Translations under genes and position numbers: made by a program
Assembly (NCBI GenBank): GCA_003520145.1
Contig: DOVJ01000189.1
Span: 1 to 6,591 of the forward strand
Reading direction: 5' to 3'
Origin: Eubacterium sp.
GTDB lineage: Bacteria > Bacillota > Clostridia > Lachnospirales > Lachnospiraceae
Length of the DNA: 6,591 nucleotides
The notes under the pieces: model-generated
What the model was told of the DNA's origin: nothing
Database searches by the model: none
What the model saw: the letters and a program-made list of their open reading frames with translations, nothing else
In this document: piece by piece, positions 1 through 6,548 of the stretch
Layout of the letters: each line of letters begins with the position of its first letter
Numbering within the stretch: position 1 is the stretch's first letter

Positions 1-2559
1 ATCGATGAAGCGTCGAAGGCTTGCGAAAGTCTTAGTGCCACTTATTCTGAGTATTGCATAAGCATGAGAGACAGATTAACGCTCGGATATGTGCTTGCAG
101 GTCAGACCAATGCCATATACAGCTATGATGAGATGATTGCTAAGCTATCAGGTAAACATAGGGTACAGTTGTCCATGCTTGAGTCTAATTCGGATCTGAA
201 AACCGAAAAAAGTTTTATCCTTGATACCAAGACGCCATCTGACTATGGCGGCGATATAGATGTGTTGGCAGAGGACCTTAAGTGGTACATATCTAACGGT
301 TATGAGGTTAGGATCGCAGTGCCGAATAAGGCTAAGCAATCTAAGCTCATAGAGGACTTAGGCGAAAGAGATGTGTATGCTGTAAGCTTTGCGGTAAGCG
401 GCATATCAGCAGGCTGTATATTCCCGGGACTTAAGAAAGCTGTCATCACCTATGCTCAGATAACAGGACGCTTTAGCAGGGCCTCTCGTGTAAGGCGCAA
501 GGCCGATTCTGCGGCTCCTGGTATAACAGACTTTGGCGAGCTTACTTCGGGCGATTATGTTGTTCATGTTAATTATGGAATAGGTATATATAGGGGTCTT
601 GAGCAGATAGAGGTCGACGGCGGTTACAAGGATTACCTTAAGATAGAGTATAAGAATAACGGTAAGCTCTATGTTCCAGCTACCTCTCTTCACATGATAT
701 CCAAGTATTCTGCGTCTTCTGATGTTCCGCCTAAGGTAAATGCTTTGGGAGATGCGGCATGGAAGAAGGCTAAACAGAAGGTTAAGGCTGCCTGTGAGGA
801 AACTGCGAAGTACTTAGTGGAGCTCTATGCAAGCCGTCATCAACAGACTGGCTATAGATACAGTGAGGATACTGTATGGCAGAAGGAGTTCGAGGACCTC
901 TTTCCTTATGATGAGACTGCTGATCAGTTGCGCGCCATAAACGATATCAAGAAGGATATGGAGAGCGGTCGCATCATGGACAGACTCGTGTGTGGAGATG
1001 TGGGCTTTGGTAAGACGGAAGTAGCCATAAGAGCTGCTTTTAAGGCGGTCAATGACAGTAAGCAGGTAGCTTATCTTGTGCCGACGACTATCCTTGCGAC
1101 ACAGCATTTCAATACATTTGAATCGAGGATGAAGCTCTTTGGTATCAATGTTGCTCTTATGTCAAGGCTTGTGCCGGCAGGAAAGCAAAGGGCGATCATA
1201 GAAGGGCTCAAGGAGGGCAGAGTCGATGTCGTCATAGGTACGCATAGGCTTCTGTCTAAGGATATCGGCTTCAGGGATCTCGGGCTTCTGATCATAGACG
1301 AGGAGCAGAGATTCGGCGTGACTCATAAGGAGAAGATAAAGCAGTTAAAATCGGATGTGGATGTTATCACCCTTAGCGCGACGCCGATTCCGAGAACTCT
1401 TCATATGAGTCTGTCGGGAATAAGAGACATGAGTGTGCTGACACAGGCACCGGTTGACAGACTTCCGATACAGACATTTGTTATAGAGTATGATGAGCAG
1501 ATGATCAAGGAGGCCATAGGAAGGGAGCTTGCCCGCAACGGACAGGTTTACTATGTGTATAACAGGATCAATAACATAGATGATATCGCCCGCAAGGTGT
1601 CGTCTCTCTTTCCGGATGCGAAGGTGTGCTTCGCGCATGGGCAGATGCCTGCTAAGGAGCTTGATGCTATCATGGCGGACTTCATAGGGGGCGAGATCGA
1701 TATACTTGTATCGACGACGATCATAGAAACAGGGCTTGATATCCCGAATGTCAACACGATCATAATACATGATGCGCAGAATTACGGTCTTGCGCAGTTG
1801 TATCAGTTAAGGGGTCGAGTGGGACGGTCTAGCAGAACAGCTTATGCTTTCCTTACTTATACGAAGGACCGCATAATAGGAGAACAGGCTCAGAAGAGGC
1901 TTCACGCGATAAGGGAGTTCACAGATCTTGGTTCGGGCTTCAGGATCGCTATGAAGGATCTTGAGATAAGAGGCGCGGGAAGCGTCCTCGGAGAAAATCA
2001 GAGTGGTCATATGACGCTAGTTGGCTATGATCTGTATGTGAAACTTCTGAATCGCGCCATCATGAAGGAGAATGGTGTTGAAGAGGTCAAGGATTTTGAT
2101 ACGAGCATAGATGTGGATGTCGATGCATATATACCAGACGATTATATAACCAACAGCATATCTAAGCTTGATATCTATAAGAGGATTGCTGATATAGCAA
2201 CTGTTGAAGATTATCAGGATATGATAGATGAGCTTACGGATCGTTTTGGCGATGTGCCAAATTGTGCGCTGACACTTCTTCGTATAGCTTTGTTAAAGAG
2301 CCGCGCTCACAACTGTTTTATAACAGATATAAAGGGCGACAAAGACAGGATCAGATTCCTTGTGTACGAGGAACATGAATATGACAGTGATAAGTTAAAG
2401 GAGCTGATAGTAAGATATAAGGGGTGCTTAAGTTTCATAGGAGGTGAAACGAAGTCGCTTGTTTACAGACCTAGACTTAAGGGCGAGCTAGATAATAAGG
2501 ATGCCTTTATGGATAAGGTCGAGGAGCTTATAGGGGAGCTTGAGAAGCTTAAGGCATGA
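1..2559 (+). CDS. mfd: Transcription-repair coupling factor Mfd, 5'-truncated by the window edge
   Basis: Mfd is a cytoplasmic DNA translocase that removes RNA polymerase stalled at lesions and recruits UvrA for nucleotide excision repair. The reading frame is open from base 1, giving 852 visible residues. The family is usually about 1,150-1,180 long, and aligning Walker A to memory of the E. coli protein suggests about 300 N-terminal residues (much of the UvrB-like region) are missing. Numbering from base 1, the RNA-polymerase-interacting domain is at about 178-236 (VVHVNYGIGIY, KLYVP). The translocase has Walker A GDVGFGKT at 332-339, DEEQ box at 433-436, SATPIPRT, TTIIETGLDIPN, QLRGRVGR and the DLEIRGAG translocation motif near 653-660. 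The C-terminal regulatory domain follows (PDDYI, LDIYKRIA, DRFGDVP). ATG at base 64 is internal, not the start. The helicase core looks intact. Two stretches are unusual: VITYAQITG where family members usually read like VITESDIFG, and SRLVPAGKQ where SRF is usual. No terminator was seen after the TGA stop. Confidence 0.97.
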   Translation: MDEASKACESLSATYSEYCISMRDRLTLGYVLAGQTNAIYSYDEMIAKLSGKHRVQLSMLESNSDLKTEKSFILDTKTPSDYGGDIDVLAEDLKWYISNGYEVRIAVPNKAKQSKLIEDLGERDVYAVSFAVSGISAGCIFPGLKKAVITYAQITGRFSRASRVRRKADSAAPGITDFGELTSGDYVVHVNYGIGIYRGLEQIEVDGGYKDYLKIEYKNNGKLYVPATSLHMISKYSASSDVPPKVNALGDAAWKKAKQKVKAACEETAKYLVELYASRHQQTGYRYSEDTVWQKEFEDLFPYDETADQLRAINDIKKDMESGRIMDRLVCGDVGFGKTEVAIRAAFKAVNDSKQVAYLVPTTILATQHFNTFESRMKLFGINVALMSRLVPAGKQRAIIEGLKEGRVDVVIGTHRLLSKDIGFRDLGLLIIDEEQRFGVTHKEKIKQLKSDVDVITLSATPIPRTLHMSLSGIRDMSVLTQAPVDRLPIQTFVIEYDEQMIKEAIGRELARNGQVYYVYNRINNIDDIARKVSSLFPDAKVCFAHGQMPAKELDAIMADFIGGEIDILVSTTIIETGLDIPNVNTIIIHDAQNYGLAQLYQLRGRVGRSSRTAYAFLTYTKDRIIGEQAQKRLHAIREFTDLGSGFRIAMKDLEIRGAGSVLGENQSGHMTLVGYDLYVKLLNRAIMKENGVEEVKDFDTSIDVDVDAYIPDDYITNSISKLDIYKRIADIATVEDYQDMIDELTDRFGDVPNCALTLLRIALLKSRAHNCFITDIKGDKDRIRFLVYEEHEYDSDKLKELIVRYKGCLSFIGGETKSLVYRPRLKGELDNKDAFMDKVEELIGELEKLKA

Positions 2560-2648
2560 ACTTTGGATAAAAAATTATAGACAACACATGGCTTGAGTAT
2601 TATAATTATTGTGGCAAAAATACAGTGATTTGGTGAAAGGAAATATGT
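2560..2648 (+). other. Intergenic region between mfd and the DUF1846 gene
   Basis: This 89-bp AT-rich gap contains a promoter and the ribosome-binding site of the next gene. I see no stable hairpin followed by a T run, so no intrinsic terminator for mfd can be supported; some mfd transcripts may read through into the downstream genes. Confidence 0.7.
2578..2606 (+). promoter_or_regulatory. Sigma-A-type promoter for the DUF1846-lipoprotein pair
   Basis: The -35 box TAGACA (2578-2583, five of six matches to TTGACA) is followed by a 17-bp spacer and a perfect -10 box TATAAT (2601-2606). Transcription would begin near 2613, leaving a leader of about 36 nt before the ATG at 2649. The position in a short gap, the ideal spacing and the correct strand support it. 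The surrounding DNA is AT-rich, so a chance match is possible. Confidence 0.7.
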
Positions 2649-4127
2649 ATGAAAATCGGTTTTGACAATGACAAATATCTTAAGATGCAATCTGAGAATA
2701 TCAAGAAGAGAATAAACGAATTCGGTGGAAAGCTCTATCTCGAATTCGGCGGAAAGCTTTTTGATGACTATCATGCATCGAGAGTTCTTCCGGGATTTAG
2801 ACCGGACAGTAAGATAATTATGCTTTCAAAGCTTAAGGATCAGGCTGAGATAGTGGTTGTCATCAACTCTGATGATATAGAGAAGAACAAGATCAGAGGC
2901 GATCTTGGAATAACTTATGATGTGGATGTTCTTAGACTCATAGATGCTTTTAGAAGTTATGGACTGTATGTAGGAAGCGTAGTACTTACGAGGTTTGCTA
3001 AGCAGCCAGGCGCTGTTGCCTACGAAAAGAAGCTTCATAAGCTGGGTATCACTGTATATAAGCATTATACCATAGAGGGATATCCTTACGATATCAAGAA
3101 GATCGTGAGCGATGAAGGATTTGGCAAGAATGATTATATCAAGACTGACAGGTCTTTGGTAGTTATCACTGCGCCGGGTCCTGGCAGCGGCAAGATGGCT
3201 ACATGTCTGTCGCAGCTCTATCATGAGCATAAGAACGGCGTGAATGCCGGATATGCGAAGTTCGAGACATTCCCTATATGGAATCTTCCTCTTAAGCATC
3301 CTGTTAACCTCGCTTACGAGGCTGCAACAGCCGATCTTAACGATGTCAATATGATCGATCCGTTCCACTTAGAGGCTTACAAGAAGACTACGGTCAACTA
3401 TAACCGTGATGTCGAGGTATTCCCTGTGCTTAACGCAACATTTGAACATATATACGGTAAGTCGCCTTATAAGTCGCCTACCGACATGGGTGTAAATATG
3501 GCGGGAAACTGCATAGTTGACGACGAAGTCTGCAGGAAGGCTTCCCAGAATGAGATCATAAGAAGGTACTATACTGCTGTCTGTGACCTTAAGAAGACTG
3601 GTGATGGCGAGGATATAGTTAAGAAGATAGAGCTTGTCATGAATCAGGCTGGTATAAGTGTGGAGGACAGAACTGTTGCCATACGTGCCAATGAAGTTGC
3701 GAAGAAGACCAAAGAGCCTGCAGCTGCTATAGAGCTTGAAGACGGAAGGATAATCGTCGGCAAGACTAAGGAACTCTTAGGCGGCGTGTCTGCTATGCTT
3801 CTTAACGCGCTTAAGGCACTTGCTGGCATGAGTGATGATATCAAGCTCATATCGCCGACTGTTATAGAGCCGGTACAGAGCCTGAAGGTTGACCACTTAG
3901 GAAGCAAAAATCCGAGACTTCACCTCGATGAAGTGTTACTTGCACTTTCTATATGCGCAGCAACAGATGAGAAGGCTAAGCTTGCGCTTTCACAGCTTCC
4001 TAAGCTTCGTGGCTTAGAGGCACACTCAACAGTAATAATCGCAGACAATGATGAGAAGATGTTCAAGAAACTTGGTATCAACCTGACCTGCGACCCTGTA
4101 TATCAGACTAATAAATTATATCATTAA
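2649..4127 (+). CDS. UPF0371 / DUF1846 family protein of unknown function
   Basis: The 492-residue product matches, from memory, the UPF0371 (DUF1846) family along its whole length, which is the usual family length. Hallmarks seen are GGKLYLEFGGKLFDDYHASR near 26-45, KNKIRGDLGITYD near 79-91, the glycine-rich TAPGPGSGKMAT at 174-185, HPVNLAYEAATADLNDVNMI near 217-236, SPYKSPTDMGVNMAG near 272-286, and a C-terminal part with GRIIVGKTKELLGG near 366-379. No signal peptide or membrane segment is visible, so it should be cytoplasmic. The GPGSGK loop resembles a phosphate-binding P-loop but lacks the exact GxxxxGK[ST] pattern, so nucleotide binding is inference. The start at 2649 is set by AAAGGA at 2636-2641, seven bases upstream; ATG at 2645 is in another frame. 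The gene has its own promoter and is tightly followed by the lipoprotein gene. Its biochemical role is unknown to me. Confidence 0.93.
   Translation: MKIGFDNDKYLKMQSENIKKRINEFGGKLYLEFGGKLFDDYHASRVLPGFRPDSKIIMLSKLKDQAEIVVVINSDDIEKNKIRGDLGITYDVDVLRLIDAFRSYGLYVGSVVLTRFAKQPGAVAYEKKLHKLGITVYKHYTIEGYPYDIKKIVSDEGFGKNDYIKTDRSLVVITAPGPGSGKMATCLSQLYHEHKNGVNAGYAKFETFPIWNLPLKHPVNLAYEAATADLNDVNMIDPFHLEAYKKTTVNYNRDVEVFPVLNATFEHIYGKSPYKSPTDMGVNMAGNCIVDDEVCRKASQNEIIRRYYTAVCDLKKTGDGEDIVKKIELVMNQAGISVEDRTVAIRANEVAKKTKEPAAAIELEDGRIIVGKTKELLGGVSAMLLNALKALAGMSDDIKLISPTVIEPVQSLKVDHLGSKNPRLHLDEVLLALSICAATDEKAKLALSQLPKLRGLEAHSTVIIADNDEKMFKKLGINLTCDPVYQTNKLYH
2717..2764. repeat. Imperfect 24-bp tandem repeat inside the DUF1846 gene
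   Basis: Two adjacent 24-bp units (2717-2740 and 2741-2764) match at 19 of 24 positions, and at 17 of the first 18, each beginning CGAATTCGG. They encode the doubled peptide EFGGKLYL / EFGGKLF at residues 24-38. The doubled peptide appears to be a normal part of the family, so this is probably a conserved protein feature and not a recent duplication. Confidence 0.75.
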
Positions 4128-4133
4128 GAAGGA
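4127..4133 (+). promoter_or_regulatory. Ribosome-binding site of the lipoprotein gene
   Basis: AGAAGGA overlaps the last base of the DUF1846 stop codon (TAA, 4125-4127) and lies 11 nt before the ATG at 4145. Its position supports translation from a shared mRNA with the upstream gene. Confidence 0.65.
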
Positions 4134-4144
4134 TTGCTGTATTT

Positions 4145-5170
4145 ATGAAGAAATCAACGCTTGTGCTTTGCGCATGTGCGATGCTCTGCGCATGTTCTAA
4201 TAAGGACAATAAGGAAGAAACAACTAAGGCTTTGGAGACTAAGGCAGTTGCAACTACTAGTGAGACTAAGGCTGAAACTAAGGAAACACAGACTGTGAAG
4301 TCAACCGAAGCAACAAAGGCCACTGAAAAGTCAAGCAAGACCTCTAAGAATCTGTATGAGGAGTTCTTAGGTGGCAGTGGTAAGCTGTACTTTGATAATA
4401 CTGTATTTACATCAAGTGAGAACTTTGTGGCTGGTAAGGGTTATACTATATCAGAGGTTAAGGAAAACATCGCGAAGGAGTTCATGGCGGACGCTAGTAA
4501 GGTAGTCGTTCAGTATATAGAAGCTGACTTTGGCGGCGATGGCAAGAAGGAGATGAGAATCAGCTTTTCTAATATCTTTGATGATGAACCTATGGGCGCT
4601 GTTATCATGGGCGTGAAGGACATAGATGGAAAGCTTGAGTGTTGTATAATCGGTGAGAACATATACAGAACATACTTTGAGATCAATCAGAACGGTTTTG
4701 TCTCAACAGGTGGAAGCGGCGGTGCTGCTTTGCATATATCTACTACATATATCGTAGATAAGGATGGTGTTGCACATCATATCTGTACTCAGGAATTCGA
4801 ATCAGGTAATGCTGATCTTATCTTGCATACTGAGTATAAGGCTTTCTTCGATGCTTTGTATGAGGCAGGCTTTAAGGATGAAGATGCTATACTGTGCATG
4901 GTGAAGACTGTTATTAACAAAGGCTCTGAAAAAGAAGAGAATTATATAAGTCTCATGGCATATCCGCATGTTGACTTTACTCAGACGATAGAAGAATCTA
5001 AGATATATGCAGATGGCTCTGTATATATGCTTGCGATCAATAAGTCAAAGCTTGATGTTGTGAAGCCTTCAGAGGTTGATGAGCTCATCAGAAAGCGCGA
5101 GGCTTCGCTTGGCGTAAATGAAGGTACACGTAATGGCGCTGAGGCTGAGTGGAAGACTCTGAATGATTGA
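4145..5170 (+). CDS. Putative lipoprotein with ETK-rich linker, function unknown
   Basis: The 341-residue product begins with a short lipoprotein signal peptide: KK at 2-3, a hydrophobic stretch 5-16, and the lipobox L14-C15-A16-C17, with Cys17 the likely lipidated residue. A second LCAC at 8-11 also fits the pattern but leaves too short a hydrophobic core. Residues 18-68 form a Thr/Lys/Glu/Ser-rich linker with repeated ETKA units, probably a flexible tether to the outer face of the membrane. The rest (about 69-341) looks globular. ADFGGDGKKE near 127-136 resembles the calcium-binding DxDxDGxxE loop, but glycine replaces the second acidic residue. YIVDKDGVAHHI near 202-212 is another short acidic turn. 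No enzyme motif is recognised; it could be a ligand-binding or envelope protein. It starts 17 bp after the DUF1846 stop and probably shares that transcript. The lipoprotein call is firm, the function is not known. Confidence 0.88.
   Translation: MKKSTLVLCACAMLCACSNKDNKEETTKALETKAVATTSETKAETKETQTVKSTEATKATEKSSKTSKNLYEEFLGGSGKLYFDNTVFTSSENFVAGKGYTISEVKENIAKEFMADASKVVVQYIEADFGGDGKKEMRISFSNIFDDEPMGAVIMGVKDIDGKLECCIIGENIYRTYFEINQNGFVSTGGSGGAALHISTTYIVDKDGVAHHICTQEFESGNADLILHTEYKAFFDALYEAGFKDEDAILCMVKTVINKGSEKEENYISLMAYPHVDFTQTIEESKIYADGSVYMLAINKSKLDVVKPSEVDELIRKREASLGVNEGTRNGAEAEWKTLND
4164..4195. repeat. Direct repeat encoding a doubled lipobox
   Basis: A 14-bp sequence, TGCTTTGCGCATGT at 4164-4177, recurs with one mismatch at 4182-4195. 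The 18-bp offset keeps it in frame, so the signal peptide carries LCAC twice (residues 8-11 and 14-17). The second copy has the better spacing for signal peptidase II. Confidence 0.8.
4223..4320. repeat. Degenerate ACTAAGG repeats in the lipoprotein linker
   Basis: The core ACTAAGG recurs at about 4223, 4238, 4265 and 4277, with a weaker copy near 4313, mostly as GAGACTAAGGC variants, and all in the same reading frame. They encode the ETKA/ETKE/ATKA units of the hydrophilic linker. Such low-complexity tethers often vary in length between strains, which would be expected to have little effect on the folded domain. Confidence 0.7.
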
Positions 5171-5172
5171 CT

Positions 5173-5200
5173 TGCATTGTAGAAAAGTATATGCTATAAT
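5173..5200 (+). promoter_or_regulatory. Extended -10 promoter for the GGDEF-EAL gene
   Basis: A perfect TATAAT (5195-5200) is preceded by TG at the extended -10 position, reading TGCTATAAT. TTGCAT at 5173-5178 serves as a weak -35 box (three of six matches) with a 16-bp spacer. Transcription would start near 5207. The -35 box starts three bases after the lipoprotein TGA stop (5168-5170). An alternative TTGACT at 5167-5172 overlaps that stop but would need a 22-bp spacer, which is too long. Confidence 0.75.
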
Positions 5201-5240
5201 AGTTATAATAATAACAATGTCGTTTTGTCGAAAGGTTACA

Positions 5241-5257
5241 ACATGATTCGGTTATGT
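5241..5257 (+). promoter_or_regulatory. Weak hairpin in the leader of the GGDEF-EAL gene
   Basis: ACATGA (5241-5246) can pair with TTATGT (5252-5257) in six pairs, one of them G-U, closing the loop TTCGG. It lies between the promoter and the ribosome-binding site (AAGGCGG, 5262-5268) and would bury the ATG at 5243. It is AT-rich and lacks a following T run, so it is not a terminator. A regulatory role is speculative. Confidence 0.3.
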
Positions 5258-5290
5258 AAGAAAGGCGGTGTAATGGATGACAGAGCTTAA
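5243..5290 (+). CDS. Possible 15-residue upstream ORF overlapping the GGDEF-EAL start
   Basis: ATG at 5243 opens a frame encoding MIRLCKKGGVMDDRA and ending at TAA 5288-5290, 14 nt inside the GGDEF-EAL gene, in a different frame (frame 2 against frame 3). GAAAGG at 5230-5235 lies seven bases upstream, a workable ribosome-binding site. If translated, ribosomes would pass over the main Shine-Dalgarno and end just past the main start, a layout compatible with translational coupling. There is no codon pattern or homology to support it, so it may be chance. Confidence 0.25.
   Translation: MIRLCKKGGVMDDRA
5262..5268 (+). promoter_or_regulatory. Ribosome-binding site that sets the GGDEF-EAL start
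   Basis: AAGGCGG ends eight bases before ATG 5277, which opens the long frame. A competing ATG at 5273 is in the frame that stops at 5290 and is only four bases from this site, so 5277 is favoured. Confidence 0.6.
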
Positions 5291-6548
5291 TTTACCGAAT
5301 GTGCTGACAACAACAAGATTCCTTGAAGTCATGGAGGACATAGTAAAGGAAAACAGAGATATATACTTCGTCACTAATGATGTGAGCAACTTTAAGTTTA
5401 TCAACGATTTTTACGGGATAGAAGAAGGCAATAAGGTTCTCGAGGAGATAAGCAGGTTTTTCTATACGGAAAATCCGCACTGCCTGGCTGTATGTCGAAC
5501 CGGTAGTGACCAGTTTCGTGGTGTTATGAACAGGTGTGGCAGAAGTGTTGAAGAGTGTGTGCAGGATATAGTCAGCATGAACGAGGAATTCGAAGAGAGA
5601 TTATCTCAAAGATATCCGGATGTATTCATACATATGTATACGGGCGTGTATTTCTTGCGGGATGGTGATACAGAGGTTCGCAAGGCTATGGATTATGCCC
5701 ATAGTGCGAAGAAGATGATCAAGGGCAAGTACAACATAAAGTGTCAGGTATATACTCCTGAGGATGGTGTTCAGACCCTTAACCGTATGGAAACTATGAC
5801 TATGTTCAACGACGCTTGCAGTACTGATAATCTTCTTATGTTCCTTCAGCCGAAGATGTCTGTTGAACAGAATAAGGTTATAGGTGCCGAGGCGCTTGTC
5901 AGGATAAAACTTGAATCTGGTGAGATAGTATTGCCAGGCAGATTTGTACCGGTACTCGAAGAGACAGGTATGATAGGTCGTCTCGATGAGATCATGATAG
6001 AGAAGACCTTCAAGCTTATTAGAAAGTGGATGGATGATGGCGTAGAGGTAGTTCCTATCTCAGTCAATGTATCGCGTCAGAAGTTCTCTGCGAAGGATTT
6101 CGCAAGTTTTGTCATATCTTTGCAAAAGAAATATAATGTTCCTCCTAAGTATCTAGAGTTCGAAGTTCTCGAGACCACATTTGTCGATGCTATGGATTAC
6201 ATAGTAGATGCGATCAATGCACTTCGCGATTATGGATTCAGGATCAGCGTGGATGACTTTGGTTCAGGTTATTCATCTCTTAATCAGATTGCGAATATAC
6301 CTGCTGATGTTATCAAGATAGACAGAGTGTTTGCCAATACATGCTTTACTACTGTTAAGGGCAGAACTGTTATCAAGACGCTTATCCAGCTTCTTAATAA
6401 TATCAATTATTCAGTTGTCTTTGAGGGAATAGAGACAAAAGAGCAATGTGATATGGCTGCAGACTTTGGGTGTGATAGTATACAGGGATTTTTCTTCTCA
6501 AGACCGATTCCAGTGGAGGAGTTTGAGAAGAAGTATATATATGTATAG
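5277..6548 (+). CDS. Degenerate GGDEF plus intact EAL protein, predicted cyclic-di-GMP phosphodiesterase
   Basis: The 423-residue protein has two domains and no signal peptide, membrane segment or separate sensor domain, so it should be cytoplasmic. The GGDEF domain (about 10-160) keeps NFKFINDFYG near 38-47, but the signature is GSDQF (76-80) instead of GGDEF. The metal-site DxD is DVS (35-37), and no RxxD inhibitory site is seen. It should not make cyclic-di-GMP and may bind GTP as a regulator. The EAL domain (about 172-415) has the residues expected for hydrolysis to pGpG: E205-A-L with R209, N264, E296, E299, D326-D327 within VDDFGSGYSS, K347, E383 in EGIET and Q403 in QGFFFSRP. Catalysis is therefore predicted, though not proven. 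The usual ExTE motif reads EVLE. It has its own promoter, so it may be regulated separately from the upstream lipoprotein gene. Start chosen from AAGGCGG spacing. Confidence 0.95.
   Translation: MTELNLPNVLTTTRFLEVMEDIVKENRDIYFVTNDVSNFKFINDFYGIEEGNKVLEEISRFFYTENPHCLAVCRTGSDQFRGVMNRCGRSVEECVQDIVSMNEEFEERLSQRYPDVFIHMYTGVYFLRDGDTEVRKAMDYAHSAKKMIKGKYNIKCQVYTPEDGVQTLNRMETMTMFNDACSTDNLLMFLQPKMSVEQNKVIGAEALVRIKLESGEIVLPGRFVPVLEETGMIGRLDEIMIEKTFKLIRKWMDDGVEVVPISVNVSRQKFSAKDFASFVISLQKKYNVPPKYLEFEVLETTFVDAMDYIVDAINALRDYGFRISVDDFGSGYSSLNQIANIPADVIKIDRVFANTCFTTVKGRTVIKTLIQLLNNINYSVVFEGIETKEQCDMAADFGCDSIQGFFFSRPIPVEEFEKKYIYV

Noticed and set aside
64..66. ATG at 64 as the start of mfd
   Set aside because: The frame is open back to base 1 and the family needs about 300 more residues upstream, so this is an internal methionine.
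2560..2600. Intrinsic terminator after mfd
   Set aside because: The run of A residues is present but there is no GC-containing stem followed by a T tract on either strand.
2826..3368. 180-codon open frame on the minus strand inside the DUF1846 gene
   Set aside because: It lies fully opposite a recognised, conserved gene, its product resembles nothing I know, and no ribosome-binding site or promoter supports it.
4108..4338. 76-codon minus-strand frame with a very hydrophobic product, opposite the lipoprotein start
   Set aside because: The Val/Leu/Ser-rich translation is what the reverse complement of a Thr/Lys/Glu-rich linker gives; it is a shadow of the ETK repeats.
5167..5200. TTGACT (5167) paired with TATAAT (5195) as the promoter
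   Set aside because: The spacer would be 22 bp, too long for sigma-A; TTGCAT at 5173 with a 16-bp spacer and extended -10 fits better.
5204..5209. Second TATAAT as a -10 box
   Set aside because: No -35 element lies at a suitable distance and no TG extension is present, whereas the TATAAT at 5195 has both.
5207..5276. Cyclic-di-GMP riboswitch ahead of the EAL gene
   Set aside because: The leader is only about 70 nt and lacks the conserved GEMM-type blocks I would expect; only a weak hairpin is visible.
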